Of a DNA stretch of 64,000 bases, positions 1 to 8,314 are shown one piece after another. The stretch spans positions 1-64,000 of the forward strand of contig NZ_JBHFEI010000014.1 of the NCBI RefSeq assembly GCF_041928815.1, written 5' to 3'. Below the pieces are notes generated by a model. That model made no database searches. It was not told where the DNA came from and was given only the letters and a program-made list of their open reading frames with translations. Made by a program: the position numbers and the translations under genes. Source of the DNA: JBHFEI01 sp041928815 (GTDB lineage Bacteria > Pseudomonadota > Alphaproteobacteria > Rhizobiales > Rhizobiaceae). Numbering within the stretch: the first letter of the stretch is position 1; every line of letters starts with the position of its first letter.

Positions 1-119
1 GAGAGGATCACCTTCGCGCCCGCTTCCGCCAGCGCCTCCGCCGCGCAGAGGCCGATGCCCCGCCCGCCGCCGGTGATCAGCGCCGTCTGGCCCTTGAGGT
101 CGTATTTCCCGAGATACAT
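1..119 (-). CDS. Short-chain dehydrogenase/reductase, N-terminal fragment
   Basis: Only the first 39 or so codons lie in the window; the gene continues beyond base 1. The translation begins MYLGKYDLKGQTALITGGG and continues with RGIGLC, which is the Rossmann dinucleotide-binding TGxxxGIG motif of classical short-chain dehydrogenases. It follows the polyol ABC ATPase gene by 28 bases on the same strand. In the sorbitol (smo) operons of related bacteria the transporter genes are followed by an SDR-type sorbitol dehydrogenase (SmoS), so a polyol dehydrogenase is the likely role. The substrate is inferred from context only. Confidence 0.85.
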   Translation of the reverse strand, partial: MYLGKYDLKGQTALITGGGRGIGLCAAEALAEAGAKVIL

Positions 120-147
120 CGATGCTCTTCCTGTTCTTCGCGTAACG

Positions 148-1215
148 TCAGCCGGCCAGCGCGACGGCGCGGCCGTCGGGACCGAAGAGATGGAGGCGGC
201 CGGGATCGGGCCGGAGCTTCACCGGATCGCCGATCGCCGCCGGCGCGGTCTCGGCGGTCTTGACGGTGACGAGCCGGCCGCGGCCGATGTCGATATGGGT
301 GAGCGTCTCGCCGCCGAGATGCTCGATGACCGTGACCTTGCCCGTTACGCTGCCGCCGGGATCGACGGCAAGCGCCTCCGGGCGGACGCCGAGCGTCACC
401 TTCGCGCCTTCGGAAAGCGGCGGGCGGACGGGAAGCGGCACGGTCTCGCCATGGTCGAGCACGACCGAGGATCCGGTCAGCGCGCCGGTCAGAAGGTTCA
501 TCTTCGGCGAGCCGATGAAGCCGGCGACGAAGACGGTGGCGGGCTTCGAATAGATCTCCATCGGTGCGCCGACCTGCTCGATGACGCCGCCATTGACGAC
601 GACGATGCGGTCGGCGAGCGTCATCGCCTCGACCTGGTCGTGGGTGACGTAGATCATCGTGGCATCGAGCTCGTGGTGGAGCCGCGCGAGCTCGATGCGC
701 ATCTGCATCCGGAGCGCGGCGTCGAGGTTCGACAGCGGCTCGTCAAAGAGAAAGACCTTCGGCTTGCGCACGATGGCGCGGCCGATGGCGACGCGCTGGC
801 GCTGGCCGCCGGAAAGCTGCCCCGGCCGGCGCTCCAGATAGGGTTCGAGCTGCAGGATGCGCGCCGCCTCCTCGACCTTGCGCCGCCGTTCCTCCTTCGG
901 AACGCCCGCCATGCGCAGCGCGAAGCCCATATTGTCGGCGACCGTCATGTGCGGATAGAGCGCGTAGGACTGGAACACCATGGCGAGCCCGCGCTGGTCC
1001 GGTTCGACGTCGTTGACGCGCTTTCCGTCGATCAGGAGATCACCGCCGGTGATCGATTCGAGGCCTGCGACCATGCGCAACAGCGTGGTCTTGCCGCAGC
1101 CGGAGGGGCCGACGAGAACGATGAATTCGCGGTCGGCGATCTCGAGGTCGACGCCCTTGACCGCCTGGAAGGCGCCGTAGGACTTGCGGATGGATTTGAG
1201 CGAGAGAGTGGCCAT
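148..1215 (-). CDS. smoK: Polyol ABC transporter, ATP-binding protein (SmoK/MalK type)
   Basis: The 355-residue protein is a cytoplasmic ATPase of the MalK/UgpC class that powers sugar or polyol import. Walker A (GPSGCGKTT) lies near residue 37, the Q-loop (FQSYALYPH) near 82, the signature LSGGQRQRV near 134, Walker B with FLFDEPLSNLD near 155, and the switch histidine in YVTHDQVEAMTL near 190. The C-terminal third (from about 235) is the TOBE/OB regulatory domain usual for this class. The start has an AGGA ribosome site. It is the fourth gene of a minus-strand operon (binding protein, two permeases, ATPase), in the smoEFGK order, and is followed by an SDR gene. The symbol is assigned by operon structure and family, not by a search. 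Confidence 0.93.
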   Translation of the reverse strand: MATLSLKSIRKSYGAFQAVKGVDLEIADREFIVLVGPSGCGKTTLLRMVAGLESITGGDLLIDGKRVNDVEPDQRGLAMVFQSYALYPHMTVADNMGFALRMAGVPKEERRRKVEEAARILQLEPYLERRPGQLSGGQRQRVAIGRAIVRKPKVFLFDEPLSNLDAALRMQMRIELARLHHELDATMIYVTHDQVEAMTLADRIVVVNGGVIEQVGAPMEIYSKPATVFVAGFIGSPKMNLLTGALTGSSVVLDHGETVPLPVRPPLSEGAKVTLGVRPEALAVDPGGSVTGKVTVIEHLGGETLTHIDIGRGRLVTVKTAETAPAAIGDPVKLRPDPGRLHLFGPDGRAVALAG

Positions 1216-1224
1216 GGTCGTGTC

Positions 1225-2046
1225 CTATTTCACGGCGCCGAAGGTCAGCCCCCGGACAAGCTGGCGCTGGGTCAGCCAGCCGAAGACGAGGATCGGGCCG
1301 ATCGCCAGAAGCGAGGCGGCGGAAAGCTTGGCCCAGAACAGCCCCTGGGGGCTGGAGAAGGAGGCGATGAAGGCCGTCAGCGGCGTCGCCTTCGAGGCGG
1401 TCAGGTTGATGCTCCAGAAGGCCTCGTTCCAGGCGAGGATGATCGAGAGCAGTGCGGTCGAGGCAATGCCCGGCGCCGTCAGCGGCAGGAGCAGGAAGAC
1501 GAACTGCCGGAACGGTCGCGCCCCGTCGAGCCGTCCGGCCTCGAGGATCTCCTTCGGCACGTCGCGGAAGAAGGTGTAGAGCATCCAGACGATGATCGGC
1601 AGATTGGCGAGCATGTAGAGCAGCACCAGGCCGATGCGCGTGTCGAGCAGGCCGCTGTCCTTGAACATCAGGTAGATCGGCACGAGCACGCCGACCGCCG
1701 GCATCATCTTGGTCGAGAGCATCCAGACGAGCAGGTCCTTCGCCCTTTTGCCCGGATAGAAGGCGAGCGCGTAGGCGGCGGGCAGCGCGATCGCGAGCCC
1801 GAGCAGCGTCGAGCCGAAGGAGACGACGACGCTGTTCATGAAGAAGTGCGGATAGTTCGCCCGCTCCAGCACGGTCTTGAAGTTGATCAGCGTCGGCTCG
1901 AAGAAGAGCTTAGGCGGTGTCGCGATCGCCATCGGCTCGGTCTTGAAGGCGGCAAGCGTCATCCAGAAGATCGGGAAGAACATGATCAGCGCGGCGCCCC
2001 AGCCGCAAACACTCGCGATGATCGTGTAGCGTGTTTTCGTCTGCAT
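1225..2046 (-). CDS. smoG: Polyol ABC transporter, inner-membrane permease (second)
   Basis: This 273-residue MalG-type permease has an N-terminal transmembrane segment (residues about 10-30) followed by the usual long periplasmic stretch and five further hydrophobic segments. The EAA coupling motif is visible as EILEAGRLDGARPFRQF near residue 185, with the conserved Gly and following LPL. It ends GLTFGAVKG-like, as in this family (LVRGLTFGAVK). The open frame runs upstream through the neighbouring gene, but MQTKTRYTII is the natural start, two bases after the stop of the first permease gene, so the two are translationally close-coupled rather than fused. It pairs with the permease at 2049-2948. 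Confidence 0.92.
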   Translation of the reverse strand: MQTKTRYTIIASVCGWGAALIMFFPIFWMTLAAFKTEPMAIATPPKLFFEPTLINFKTVLERANYPHFFMNSVVVSFGSTLLGLAIALPAAYALAFYPGKRAKDLLVWMLSTKMMPAVGVLVPIYLMFKDSGLLDTRIGLVLLYMLANLPIIVWMLYTFFRDVPKEILEAGRLDGARPFRQFVFLLLPLTAPGIASTALLSIILAWNEAFWSINLTASKATPLTAFIASFSSPQGLFWAKLSAASLLAIGPILVFGWLTQRQLVRGLTFGAVK

Positions 2047-2048
2047 GG

Positions 2049-2948
2049 TCAGCGATCCAGATTGTGCGAGATGGTGCGGACGAGGAAGAAGGCGACGACA
2101 TTGGCGAGGATGATCGCCAGCACGCCGCCCGCCGACGCCCCGCCGACGTCGAAGTCCAGAAGCGCGGTCTTGTAGATGAGGAAGGGAAGCGTGGTCGAGG
2201 CGCTGCCGGGGCCGCCTGCGGTCGTCACCAGGATCTCGGCGAAGACGGAGAGCAGGAAGATCGTCTCGATCATCACCACGATCGTGATGGCGCGGTAGAG
2301 ATGCGGCAGGATGATGAAGCGGAACAGGCTGAAGCCACGGGCGCTGTCCATGCGCGCCGCCTCCATCTGCTCGCGGTCGAGCGATTGCAGCGAGGTGAGC
2401 AGGATCAGCGTCGCGAAGGGGATCCACTGCCAGGCGACGATGATGCCGATCGAGAAGAGCGGCAGCGTCGCGAACCAGTCGACGACCGGCAGGCCGAGCG
2501 AGCGGGAAATATAGGCGAAGAGCCCGTTGACCGGGTGCATCAGCAGGTTCTTCCAGACGAGCGCGCTCACGGTCGGCATGACGAAGAAGGGGGCGATGCA
2601 GAGGAGCCGCGCGATGCCGTGGCCGGGGAAATGCTGGTCGAGCGCGACGGCGAAGGCGACGCCGAAGACGACGGTCGCGACCAGCACGCCGCCGACGAGC
2701 AGCACGGTCTTGAGAAGTGCGTTGATCAGGCCCGGATCGGTGAAGAGGAAGGCGTAGTTGGCAAGGCCGACGAAGCCGCCGGTGCCGGGCGCGAGCAGGT
2801 TGTAGCGCTGCACCGAGAACCACAGCGTCAGCGCCAGCGGCACGATCATCCACAGGAGCAGCAGGACGACGGCGGGCGCGAGCAGCGGGCGCATGCGCGC
2901 CACCATGCGGGGATCGGTTCCGTTCAGAGTTTGCATCATGTGACCCAT
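2049..2948 (-). CDS. smoF: Polyol ABC transporter, inner-membrane permease (first)
   Basis: A MalF/UgpA-type permease of about 299 residues with six predicted membrane segments. The EAA loop reads EQMEAARMDSARGFSLF and is followed by FIILPHL. The typical GGPG...TT motif of this family is present near the C-terminus (TTAGGPGSASTTLPF). The start is uncertain: an open frame continues to 2993, but family members begin close to the first membrane segment, so MGHMMQTLNG at 2948 or MMQTLNG at 2939 is preferred; neither has a strong ribosome site. A stem-loop separates it from the binding-protein gene upstream. Confidence 0.9.
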   Translation of the reverse strand: MGHMMQTLNGTDPRMVARMRPLLAPAVVLLLLWMIVPLALTLWFSVQRYNLLAPGTGGFVGLANYAFLFTDPGLINALLKTVLLVGGVLVATVVFGVAFAVALDQHFPGHGIARLLCIAPFFVMPTVSALVWKNLLMHPVNGLFAYISRSLGLPVVDWFATLPLFSIGIIVAWQWIPFATLILLTSLQSLDREQMEAARMDSARGFSLFRFIILPHLYRAITIVVMIETIFLLSVFAEILVTTAGGPGSASTTLPFLIYKTALLDFDVGGASAGGVLAIILANVVAFFLVRTISHNLDR

Positions 2949-3021
2949 CGGCGGCAAAGACGGCGAGGCGCCCTGCGGGCGGACCCCCCGCATGGTGCGT
3001 CGCCGTGGTCGAAGGCATGTC

Positions 3022-3053
3022 GGGGGCCGGCCGGTCAGGAGCGGCCGACCCCC
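3022..3053 (-). terminator. Stem-loop between binding-protein and permease genes
   Basis: An inverted repeat with 12-base arms (3022-3033 and 3042-3053, one wobble/mismatch) and an 8-base loop lies just downstream of the solute-binding-protein stop. There is no T-run, so it is more likely a 3' stabilising or partial-termination hairpin that lets the binding protein be made in excess over the permeases than a full terminator. Confidence 0.5.
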
Positions 3054-3069
3054 TCTTCCGGGAGCTTCG

Positions 3070-4386
3070 TTACTTCTTGGTGTAGCCGGCCTGGTCCATC
3101 GCCCGCTCGGTCAGCGCCTGGGCGGCGGCGAGCGCCTCGTCGACCGTCTTCTGGCCGGCGATGACGGCGGCGAATTCCTGGCCGACCGAGGTGCCGATCG
3201 CCTGGAATTCGGGGATGCCGACGAAGCCGATGCCGCGATAGGGCACGGGCTCCTGCGTCGGGCCGTTGACGTCGGCCGACTGGATCGTGTCGAGCGTCAG
3301 CTTGGCAAAGGGCGCCGCCTCGATGTATTCGGCATTCGCATAGGTCGATTCACGCGTGCCCGGCGGCACCGTCGCCCAGCCCGTGTCCTTGGCGACGAGG
3401 TTGATATAGTCCTTCGAGGTCGCCCAGTAGATGAACTTCTCGGCCGCCTCGGGCGACTTCGAGGACACCGGCACCGCCAGCGACCAGGCCCACAGATAGT
3501 GGTTGCCCTTGTCGAACTTGCCATAGGGCGGATAGGCGTAGCCGACCTTGTCGATCACCGTGCTCTGGTTCGGATCGGCGAGGAAACCGGCCGAGACGGT
3601 GGCGTCGACCCAGATGCCGCAATTGCCGGAGGCAAACAGCGCGAGGTTCTCGTTGTAGCCGTTCGAGGAGGCGCCCGGAGGGCCGTATTTCTTCAGGAGG
3701 TCGACATAGTCAGTCAGCGCCTCCTTCCACTGCGGCGTGTTGAGCTGCGCCTTCCAGTCCATGTCGAACCAGCGCGCGCCGTAGCTGTTGGCGGCCGGCG
3801 TGATCTGGCCGACATTCTCGCCCCAGCCGGGCTTGCCGCGCAGGCAGACGCCGTAGACGCCGTTCGACGGATCGTGGATCTTCTCGCCGATCTCGCCGAT
3901 GTCCTTCCAGGTCGGGCGTTCGGGCATGGTGATGCCCTTGGCCTCCAAGAGGTCCTTGCGGTAGAAGGTCATCTGACTTTCGGCATAGAAGGGCAGCGCG
4001 AAGAGCTTGCCGTCGAAGGACAGGCCGTCGCGCACCGACTGCAGCACGTCGTCGAGGTCGTAGTCGGCGGGCACGGCGTCGAAGGGCCGGAGCCAGCCGC
4101 GCTCGCCCCACATCGGCGCCTCGAACATGCCGATCGTCAGGATGTCGTACTGGCCGCCATTGGTGGAAATGTCGGTGGTCAGGCGCTGGCGCAGCGTGTT
4201 CTCCTCCAGAACCACCCAGTTCAGCTTGATGTCGGGATTGGCCTCCTCGAAGGCGCTCGACAGGCGCTGCATCACCACCATGTCGTTGTTGTTGACGGTG
4301 GCGATCGTCAGTGTGGTCTCGGCGAGCGCCGGACCGGCGAATACGCTCGCCAGCAGTCCAAGGGTGAGCATTTTCATCGGCTTCAT
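3070..4386 (-). CDS. smoE: Polyol ABC transporter, periplasmic binding protein (SmoE/MtlE type)
   Basis: The 438-residue protein is a family-1 extracellular solute-binding protein for polyols. It starts MKPMKMLTLGLLASVF, with a Sec signal cleaved after ALA (about residue 22). The mature start reads ETTLTIATVNNNDMVVMQRL, which closely resembles the mannitol/sorbitol binding proteins MtlE and SmoE as I know them, including the later NWVVLEENTLRQR and GERGWLRPF stretches. A GGAGGAG ribosome site five bases upstream selects the ATG at 4386 over one four codons earlier. It follows the kinase gene and precedes two permeases and an ATPase. Sorbitol, mannitol or arabitol are plausible ligands; which one cannot be read from sequence. 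Confidence 0.92.
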   Translation of the reverse strand: MKPMKMLTLGLLASVFAGPALAETTLTIATVNNNDMVVMQRLSSAFEEANPDIKLNWVVLEENTLRQRLTTDISTNGGQYDILTIGMFEAPMWGERGWLRPFDAVPADYDLDDVLQSVRDGLSFDGKLFALPFYAESQMTFYRKDLLEAKGITMPERPTWKDIGEIGEKIHDPSNGVYGVCLRGKPGWGENVGQITPAANSYGARWFDMDWKAQLNTPQWKEALTDYVDLLKKYGPPGASSNGYNENLALFASGNCGIWVDATVSAGFLADPNQSTVIDKVGYAYPPYGKFDKGNHYLWAWSLAVPVSSKSPEAAEKFIYWATSKDYINLVAKDTGWATVPPGTRESTYANAEYIEAAPFAKLTLDTIQSADVNGPTQEPVPYRGIGFVGIPEFQAIGTSVGQEFAAVIAGQKTVDEALAAAQALTERAMDQAGYTKK

Positions 4387-4442
4387 TGTCTCCTCCATAT
4401 GTTGCCGTGATTGTTTTTGTCGTTCGGGGCGTGGGGCGGCGG

Positions 4443-5705
4443 TCAGACGGCCGCCCGTCGGACCTCCCCGGTCGATGCGAGGCGGCCTGTCGCACCCAGG
4501 ACGAGCAGGCAGCCCGCGGTAAAGGTGTCGCCGAGGCCGAGCGTGGTCGCCGGACGTTCGAGATAGGGGCTCGGCACCGCGACGAAATGCCAGCCGCCCT
4601 CCCCGGCGCGCGCGCCGAAGGGCAGCGGCGCGAAGCGCGCCCCTTCGGGCAACCCGTCCGGCCGCGCCGGTCTGCCCGTGGCCGCCCGGGTGGCGGCGAC
4701 GAGGCAGCCGGCCATCAGCGCCTGTTCCTCCGTCTCCGGATCGCGCCGCGTCACCGATGCCGCCCAGTCGTCTGCATGGATGCAGACGCGGTCGAGAGAC
4801 AGGCGTTCGCCGAGCGCGCGGAGCGCGGAAAACATGCCTGCCGGATCGCGCGCTTCGGGTGAAAGGTCGAGGAATTCCGAATGGCTCATGCCGAGCGAGG
4901 TGACGGCGCCGCGGCCGGCCGCCAGCACCCGGTCGCGCAAGGAGGGATGGTCGTAGCCGCTGAGCTCATGGTGGACGGTGTCGAGACCGGCCGCCGCCCA
5001 GGCCCGCGTCATGGCGAAGACACGGGTCGTCTCCGCGTCGAGATCACCCTCCGGCACCGCGTTGAAGCCGGCGACGAGGCCTGCGCCCGCCGTCGCCGCG
5101 CCGTGGAGCGACAACGCGTCGAAGGCGCCGTCATGCTCGAGGCCCGGATCGTAGAAGCGGACGATGATGCGCGAGGAGCGCGTCGGAACGACGTCGCCGA
5201 TCGCCACGCCCGCCTGATATTCGAAGATGTAGATGTCCGGGCGGCGCGCGCCGCGTTCCGTCAGCGCGTCGGCCCTGACGGCGCGCCCGTCCTCGGCGAC
5301 GAGGATCGCGGGCGGCAGGCGGTCGAGCATGTGGCGGCTTCGGTCTTCGAGGTTGACCAGCGCCGGCGCGCCGAGCGTCGAGAGCACCCAGGCCGCCTGC
5401 GGGCCGACGCCGCCGAGCGCATAGGTCGCGGGCACATGGGCGGCAAGCCAGGCCGGACCGTCCGGCCAGTCGACGCGGACCTCGCCGCCGACGCCGCGCC
5501 GCGCCCGGTCCTTCAGCATCGCGCCGAAGGCGGCGGCGTCGTCCGGCGCGCCCGGATCGATGAGCGCCGAAGCCCCGGCGAGCAGGATCCGGGCGTCGAC
5601 GCAGGCGCTCATGCCGCACAGCGTCAGCGGCGCCGAGGCGGCGATCGCAGCGAGCCGGCCCGACAGAAGGCGATAGGAATCGGCGGGGTTCGTACCGTCG
5701 AGCAT
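4443..5705 (-). CDS. ADP-dependent glucokinase/phosphofructokinase-family sugar kinase
   Basis: This 420-residue protein matches the ADP-dependent kinase family (ADP-PFK/GK) rather than the usual PfkB or FGGY kinases. Landmarks in order: YALGGVGPQAAWVLSTLG (about 95-112), the VHHELSG stretch (about 244), TSLGMSHSEFLDL (about 269), RVCIHADDW (about 306) and the C-terminal GLGDTFTAG (390-398), in which Asp393 is the expected catalytic base. The family is best known from archaea and uses ADP as phosphoryl donor. The start at 5705 is set by a GGGAGG site five bases upstream. As first gene of the polyol operon it could phosphorylate fructose or another ketose made by the SDR; the sugar and the nucleotide preference are inference. 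Confidence 0.82.
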   Translation of the reverse strand: MLDGTNPADSYRLLSGRLAAIAASAPLTLCGMSACVDARILLAGASALIDPGAPDDAAAFGAMLKDRARRGVGGEVRVDWPDGPAWLAAHVPATYALGGVGPQAAWVLSTLGAPALVNLEDRSRHMLDRLPPAILVAEDGRAVRADALTERGARRPDIYIFEYQAGVAIGDVVPTRSSRIIVRFYDPGLEHDGAFDALSLHGAATAGAGLVAGFNAVPEGDLDAETTRVFAMTRAWAAAGLDTVHHELSGYDHPSLRDRVLAAGRGAVTSLGMSHSEFLDLSPEARDPAGMFSALRALGERLSLDRVCIHADDWAASVTRRDPETEEQALMAGCLVAATRAATGRPARPDGLPEGARFAPLPFGARAGEGGWHFVAVPSPYLERPATTLGLGDTFTAGCLLVLGATGRLASTGEVRRAAV

Positions 5706-5774
5706 GCACGCCTCCCGTCGTGTTCTCTCAACCGTCGCCATCATGATGGAAGAATTGGATGAGTGTCAATCAAA

Positions 5775-5793
5775 AATGAGCAATAATGAGCAA
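5775..5793. promoter_or_regulatory. Tandem AATGAGCAA operator candidate
   Basis: AATGAGCAA occurs at 5775-5783 and again at 5785-5793, a 10-base period, so both copies face the same side of the helix. They lie 70-88 bases upstream of the kinase start, in the likely promoter. This is a plausible binding site for a repressor or activator of the polyol operon. No regulator gene is adjacent, so the binding protein is unknown. Confidence 0.35.
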
Positions 5794-6015
5794 AATTACC
5801 ATGCGCAAATCGATTGAAGCAGGGGCATCTGTCAAATCACTTCCTGAGGCGTGCAAATCTCAGTGAAACTCGCGGTAAATGCGCAAAAAATCTCAAATCT
5901 CTGTCTGGGATGATATGCAAGGCAGCGGAGATCGGCGCATTCTGGCATCGTCTGGCGTCCGATGGCACGTCGTCCCGACGCGCCGGACCCGCGCCCGCCC
6001 GGGCGATCCTTCGGG

Positions 6016-6043
6016 AAAAAGGCCCCGGCGCTCGGGCCGGGGC
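6016..6043 (-). terminator. Rho-independent terminator of the GMC-RidA gene
   Basis: On the minus strand an 8-base GC stem (6036-6043 with 6022-6029, loop six bases) is followed at once by a run of five T (6016-6020). It lies about 115 bases after the stop codon of the gene at 6160-8199. Confidence 0.65.
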
Positions 6044-6159
6044 AGCGGACATGCCGGGCGGGGGAGTGCCGCGGCATGGACGGCCGGCGGTCGCAACCGC
6101 GTCGGCCGAAGCACGGCCCCCGCGCGGGCGTGGGCGGGAAAATCGAAGCCGCGGCGCCC

Positions 6160-8199
6160 TCAGGCGGGGCGCACGCGCAGGATCACCTCGACCTCGACGG
6201 TCATGCCGTTCGGCAGCGAGCCCATGCCGACGGCCGAGCGGGCATGGCGGCCGGCCTCGCCGAGGATCTCGACCAGAAGGTCGGAGCAGCCGTTGATCAC
6301 CTTCGGATGGTCGGCGAAATCCGGCACGGCATTGACCATGCCCAGCACCTTGATCACCTCGACCCGGTTGAGGTCGCCGACCGTGTCGTGCACGACGCCG
6401 AGCAGTTGCAGGCCGACGAGGCGGGCATGCCGGTAGGCGTCCTCGATGGTGACGTCGGCGCCGACCTTGCCGACATAAAAGCCGCCGCCCTCCTTCGCCG
6501 GTCCCTGGCCGGCGAGATAGAGGAGGTCGCCGGCAATTTTCGCCGGGACATAGGTTCCGGCCGGCGACGGCGTCTTCGGCAGGGTGAGCCCGGCCGCCCT
6601 CAGCCGCGCATAGGCGTCCGGCGCCGGCACCTGCGTCTCGAGCTCGGCGGCGATCGCGGCCGCCATCTTCTCGCCGATCATGATCGAGGTGAGGTTGGTG
6701 TTCGCCTGGCAGTCGAGCGGCATGATCGAGGCATCGATGACGCGCAGGCCCGTAAAGCCGTGGACGCGGCAGTCGGGATCGACGACCGACGTGCCCTCCG
6801 GCCCCATGGTGCAGCCGCCGATGCCGTGCTGGGCGTCGGAGGACTGGGCGAGCAGGAAGGCGTCGAGCTCCGCGTCGCTCGCCGTCGCCAGCCAGTCGAG
6901 CGCCAGATCGGAATCGCCGAGCAGGATGCGCTCGGCGATCGCCTGCACCGCCTCGCTTCGCGCGATCTCGCCGAGATGGCGATAGGCCTGCCGCATGCGC
7001 GCGAGATCGAGCGGATGGTCGAGCATGTTCTCCTCGACCACCGGCTGGGCGAAGGGATCGGCCGAGGTGATCTCGACCGTGCCGCGGCTCTTCGCCTCCA
7101 TCAGGATCAGGTTGATCATCGCCTCGCCGAACTGGGCGCTGTCGGACTGGACGCCGATGCCGCCATGGTTCATCGCGACGTAGAGGATGTCGTCGCGCTC
7201 GGTGCCGGGCAGGCCGGAGCTCATGCGGATGCAGCAATTGGTGTGGCGGGCATCGACGTCGCTCGCCTTGAACTCCGGCTTCAGTTTCAATTCGATGCGG
7301 CAATAGGGGTGGTCGAAGAAGTTCCTGCCGACCGGCAGGTCGCGGACGACGGGAATGCCGTGCGTCTCAAGCAGGCCTGCAGGGCCGATGCCGGAGCGCT
7401 GCAGGATGGCTGGGGAGTGGATGGCGCCGGCCGACAGCAGCACGAGCGGCGCGTGGAACTCCGTGGGCTTGCCGTCGACGACGGCGCGCACGCCGGTCGC
7501 CCGCAGGCCGTCGAGCAGCACCCTGTCGACGGTGGCGTTGCCGACGATGGTGAGGTTCGGCCGGTCGCGCGCCGGCTCCAGATAGCCGTCATTGGTCGAG
7601 ACGCGTTTTGCCCCGCGATTGTTGATCGGATAGCAGCAGACCCCTTCGGCGTCCGGCGCGTTGAGGTCGTCGTGCCAGGCATGGCCGAGCGCAAGCGCCG
7701 CCTCCCGCATCGCCCGGTCGACATGGCCCCAGTCCTCGACCGGGGCGCGGTGGATCGGGATCGGCCCGCCCTTGCCATGGTGGTTCACCTCGATCGGGTC
7801 GTCTTCCAGCTTGTTGAAGAAGGGCAGCACGTCCTCGCCCGACCAGCCGGTGCAGCCGGCCTGCGCCCAGCGGTCGAAGGCGTGCAGGATGCCGCGGATG
7901 GCGATCTGGCCGTTGACGGCGGTCGAGCCGCCCATGCCCTTGCCGCGCCAGTAGACGCGGTGCGCCTGCGCCTTCGTCCGCCGTGCCATCAGGTCCGGAT
8001 ACATGTAGGCATCCTGGAAATGGCGCGGCAGCAGCAGGTTGAACGGGTTCGGGCTTTCCATCTCCGGCGGCTGCTCGGCGCTGCGATAGTCCGGACCCGC
8101 CTCGATCAGCAGCACGCGGACGTCCGGGTTTTCCGTCAGCCGCGCGGCGAGCACGGCGCCTGCCGCCCCTGCTCCGACGACGATCACATCATGCGACAT
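6160..8199 (-). CDS. GMC-family FAD oxidoreductase fused to a RidA-like domain
   Basis: The 679-residue protein joins two domains. Residues 1 to about 520 are a GMC (choline dehydrogenase-type) flavoprotein: FAD-binding VVGAGAAGAVLAARL at 7-21, GKGMGGSTAVNG near 87, the second signature at about 257-275 (LSAGAIHSPAILQRSGIGP), and the C-terminal HGIGGCTMG and TGLRVIDASIMP motifs. His458 and Asn502 fit the catalytic pair. Residues from about 525 to 679 form a RidA/YjgF-type imine-deaminase fold of the longer subfamily, with LLYLAGQGP and RHARSAVGMGSLP; Arg654 corresponds to the substrate-carboxylate-binding arginine of RidA. RidA hydrolyses reactive imines, so the fusion suggests that the flavin reaction yields an imine or enamine. 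It has its own promoter region upstream and a terminator downstream. Substrate unknown. Confidence 0.9.
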   Translation of the reverse strand: MSHDVIVVGAGAAGAVLAARLTENPDVRVLLIEAGPDYRSAEQPPEMESPNPFNLLLPRHFQDAYMYPDLMARRTKAQAHRVYWRGKGMGGSTAVNGQIAIRGILHAFDRWAQAGCTGWSGEDVLPFFNKLEDDPIEVNHHGKGGPIPIHRAPVEDWGHVDRAMREAALALGHAWHDDLNAPDAEGVCCYPINNRGAKRVSTNDGYLEPARDRPNLTIVGNATVDRVLLDGLRATGVRAVVDGKPTEFHAPLVLLSAGAIHSPAILQRSGIGPAGLLETHGIPVVRDLPVGRNFFDHPYCRIELKLKPEFKASDVDARHTNCCIRMSSGLPGTERDDILYVAMNHGGIGVQSDSAQFGEAMINLILMEAKSRGTVEITSADPFAQPVVEENMLDHPLDLARMRQAYRHLGEIARSEAVQAIAERILLGDSDLALDWLATASDAELDAFLLAQSSDAQHGIGGCTMGPEGTSVVDPDCRVHGFTGLRVIDASIMPLDCQANTNLTSIMIGEKMAAAIAAELETQVPAPDAYARLRAAGLTLPKTPSPAGTYVPAKIAGDLLYLAGQGPAKEGGGFYVGKVGADVTIEDAYRHARLVGLQLLGVVHDTVGDLNRVEVIKVLGMVNAVPDFADHPKVINGCSDLLVEILGEAGRHARSAVGMGSLPNGMTVEVEVILRVRPA

Positions 8200-8314
8200 G
8201 GCATTCTTCCCCTGATGGTGTGGTCACACGACGCATGGGTCTGCGGCGACGGCGGGGCCCGTGGAACGGGCGTGCGGCGCCCCGATGCGGTACGGGGGAG
8301 CAGACCATAAAAGA

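Larger units (their letters stand above)
5706..6159. other. Intergenic region: divergent AT-rich promoter zone and terminator
   Basis: This 454-base gap separates the kinase gene, which reads leftward from 5705, from the 3' end of the GMC-RidA gene at 6160. Bases 5750-5940 are distinctly AT-rich for this genome and are the likely promoter zone of the polyol operon. They hold a tandem repeat (5775-5793) and several GCAAAT words. A minus-strand terminator lies at 6016-6043. No convincing gene was seen. Confidence 0.6.

Noticed and set aside
55..2175. Very long open frames on the strand opposite clear genes (also 8352-11267, 48044-50683, 27386-29464)
   Set aside because: Their translations are runs of Arg, Asp, Glu, Ala and Gly without family motifs, and the other strand carries complete ABC, kinase or histidine-kinase genes. 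They are the usual antisense artefact of high-GC codon bias.
1225..2993. Possible permease-permease fusion in the polyol operon
   Set aside because: The two permeases are in different frames, each with its own stop and start (stop at 2049, start at 2046). The long frame merely reads through the first gene out of frame.
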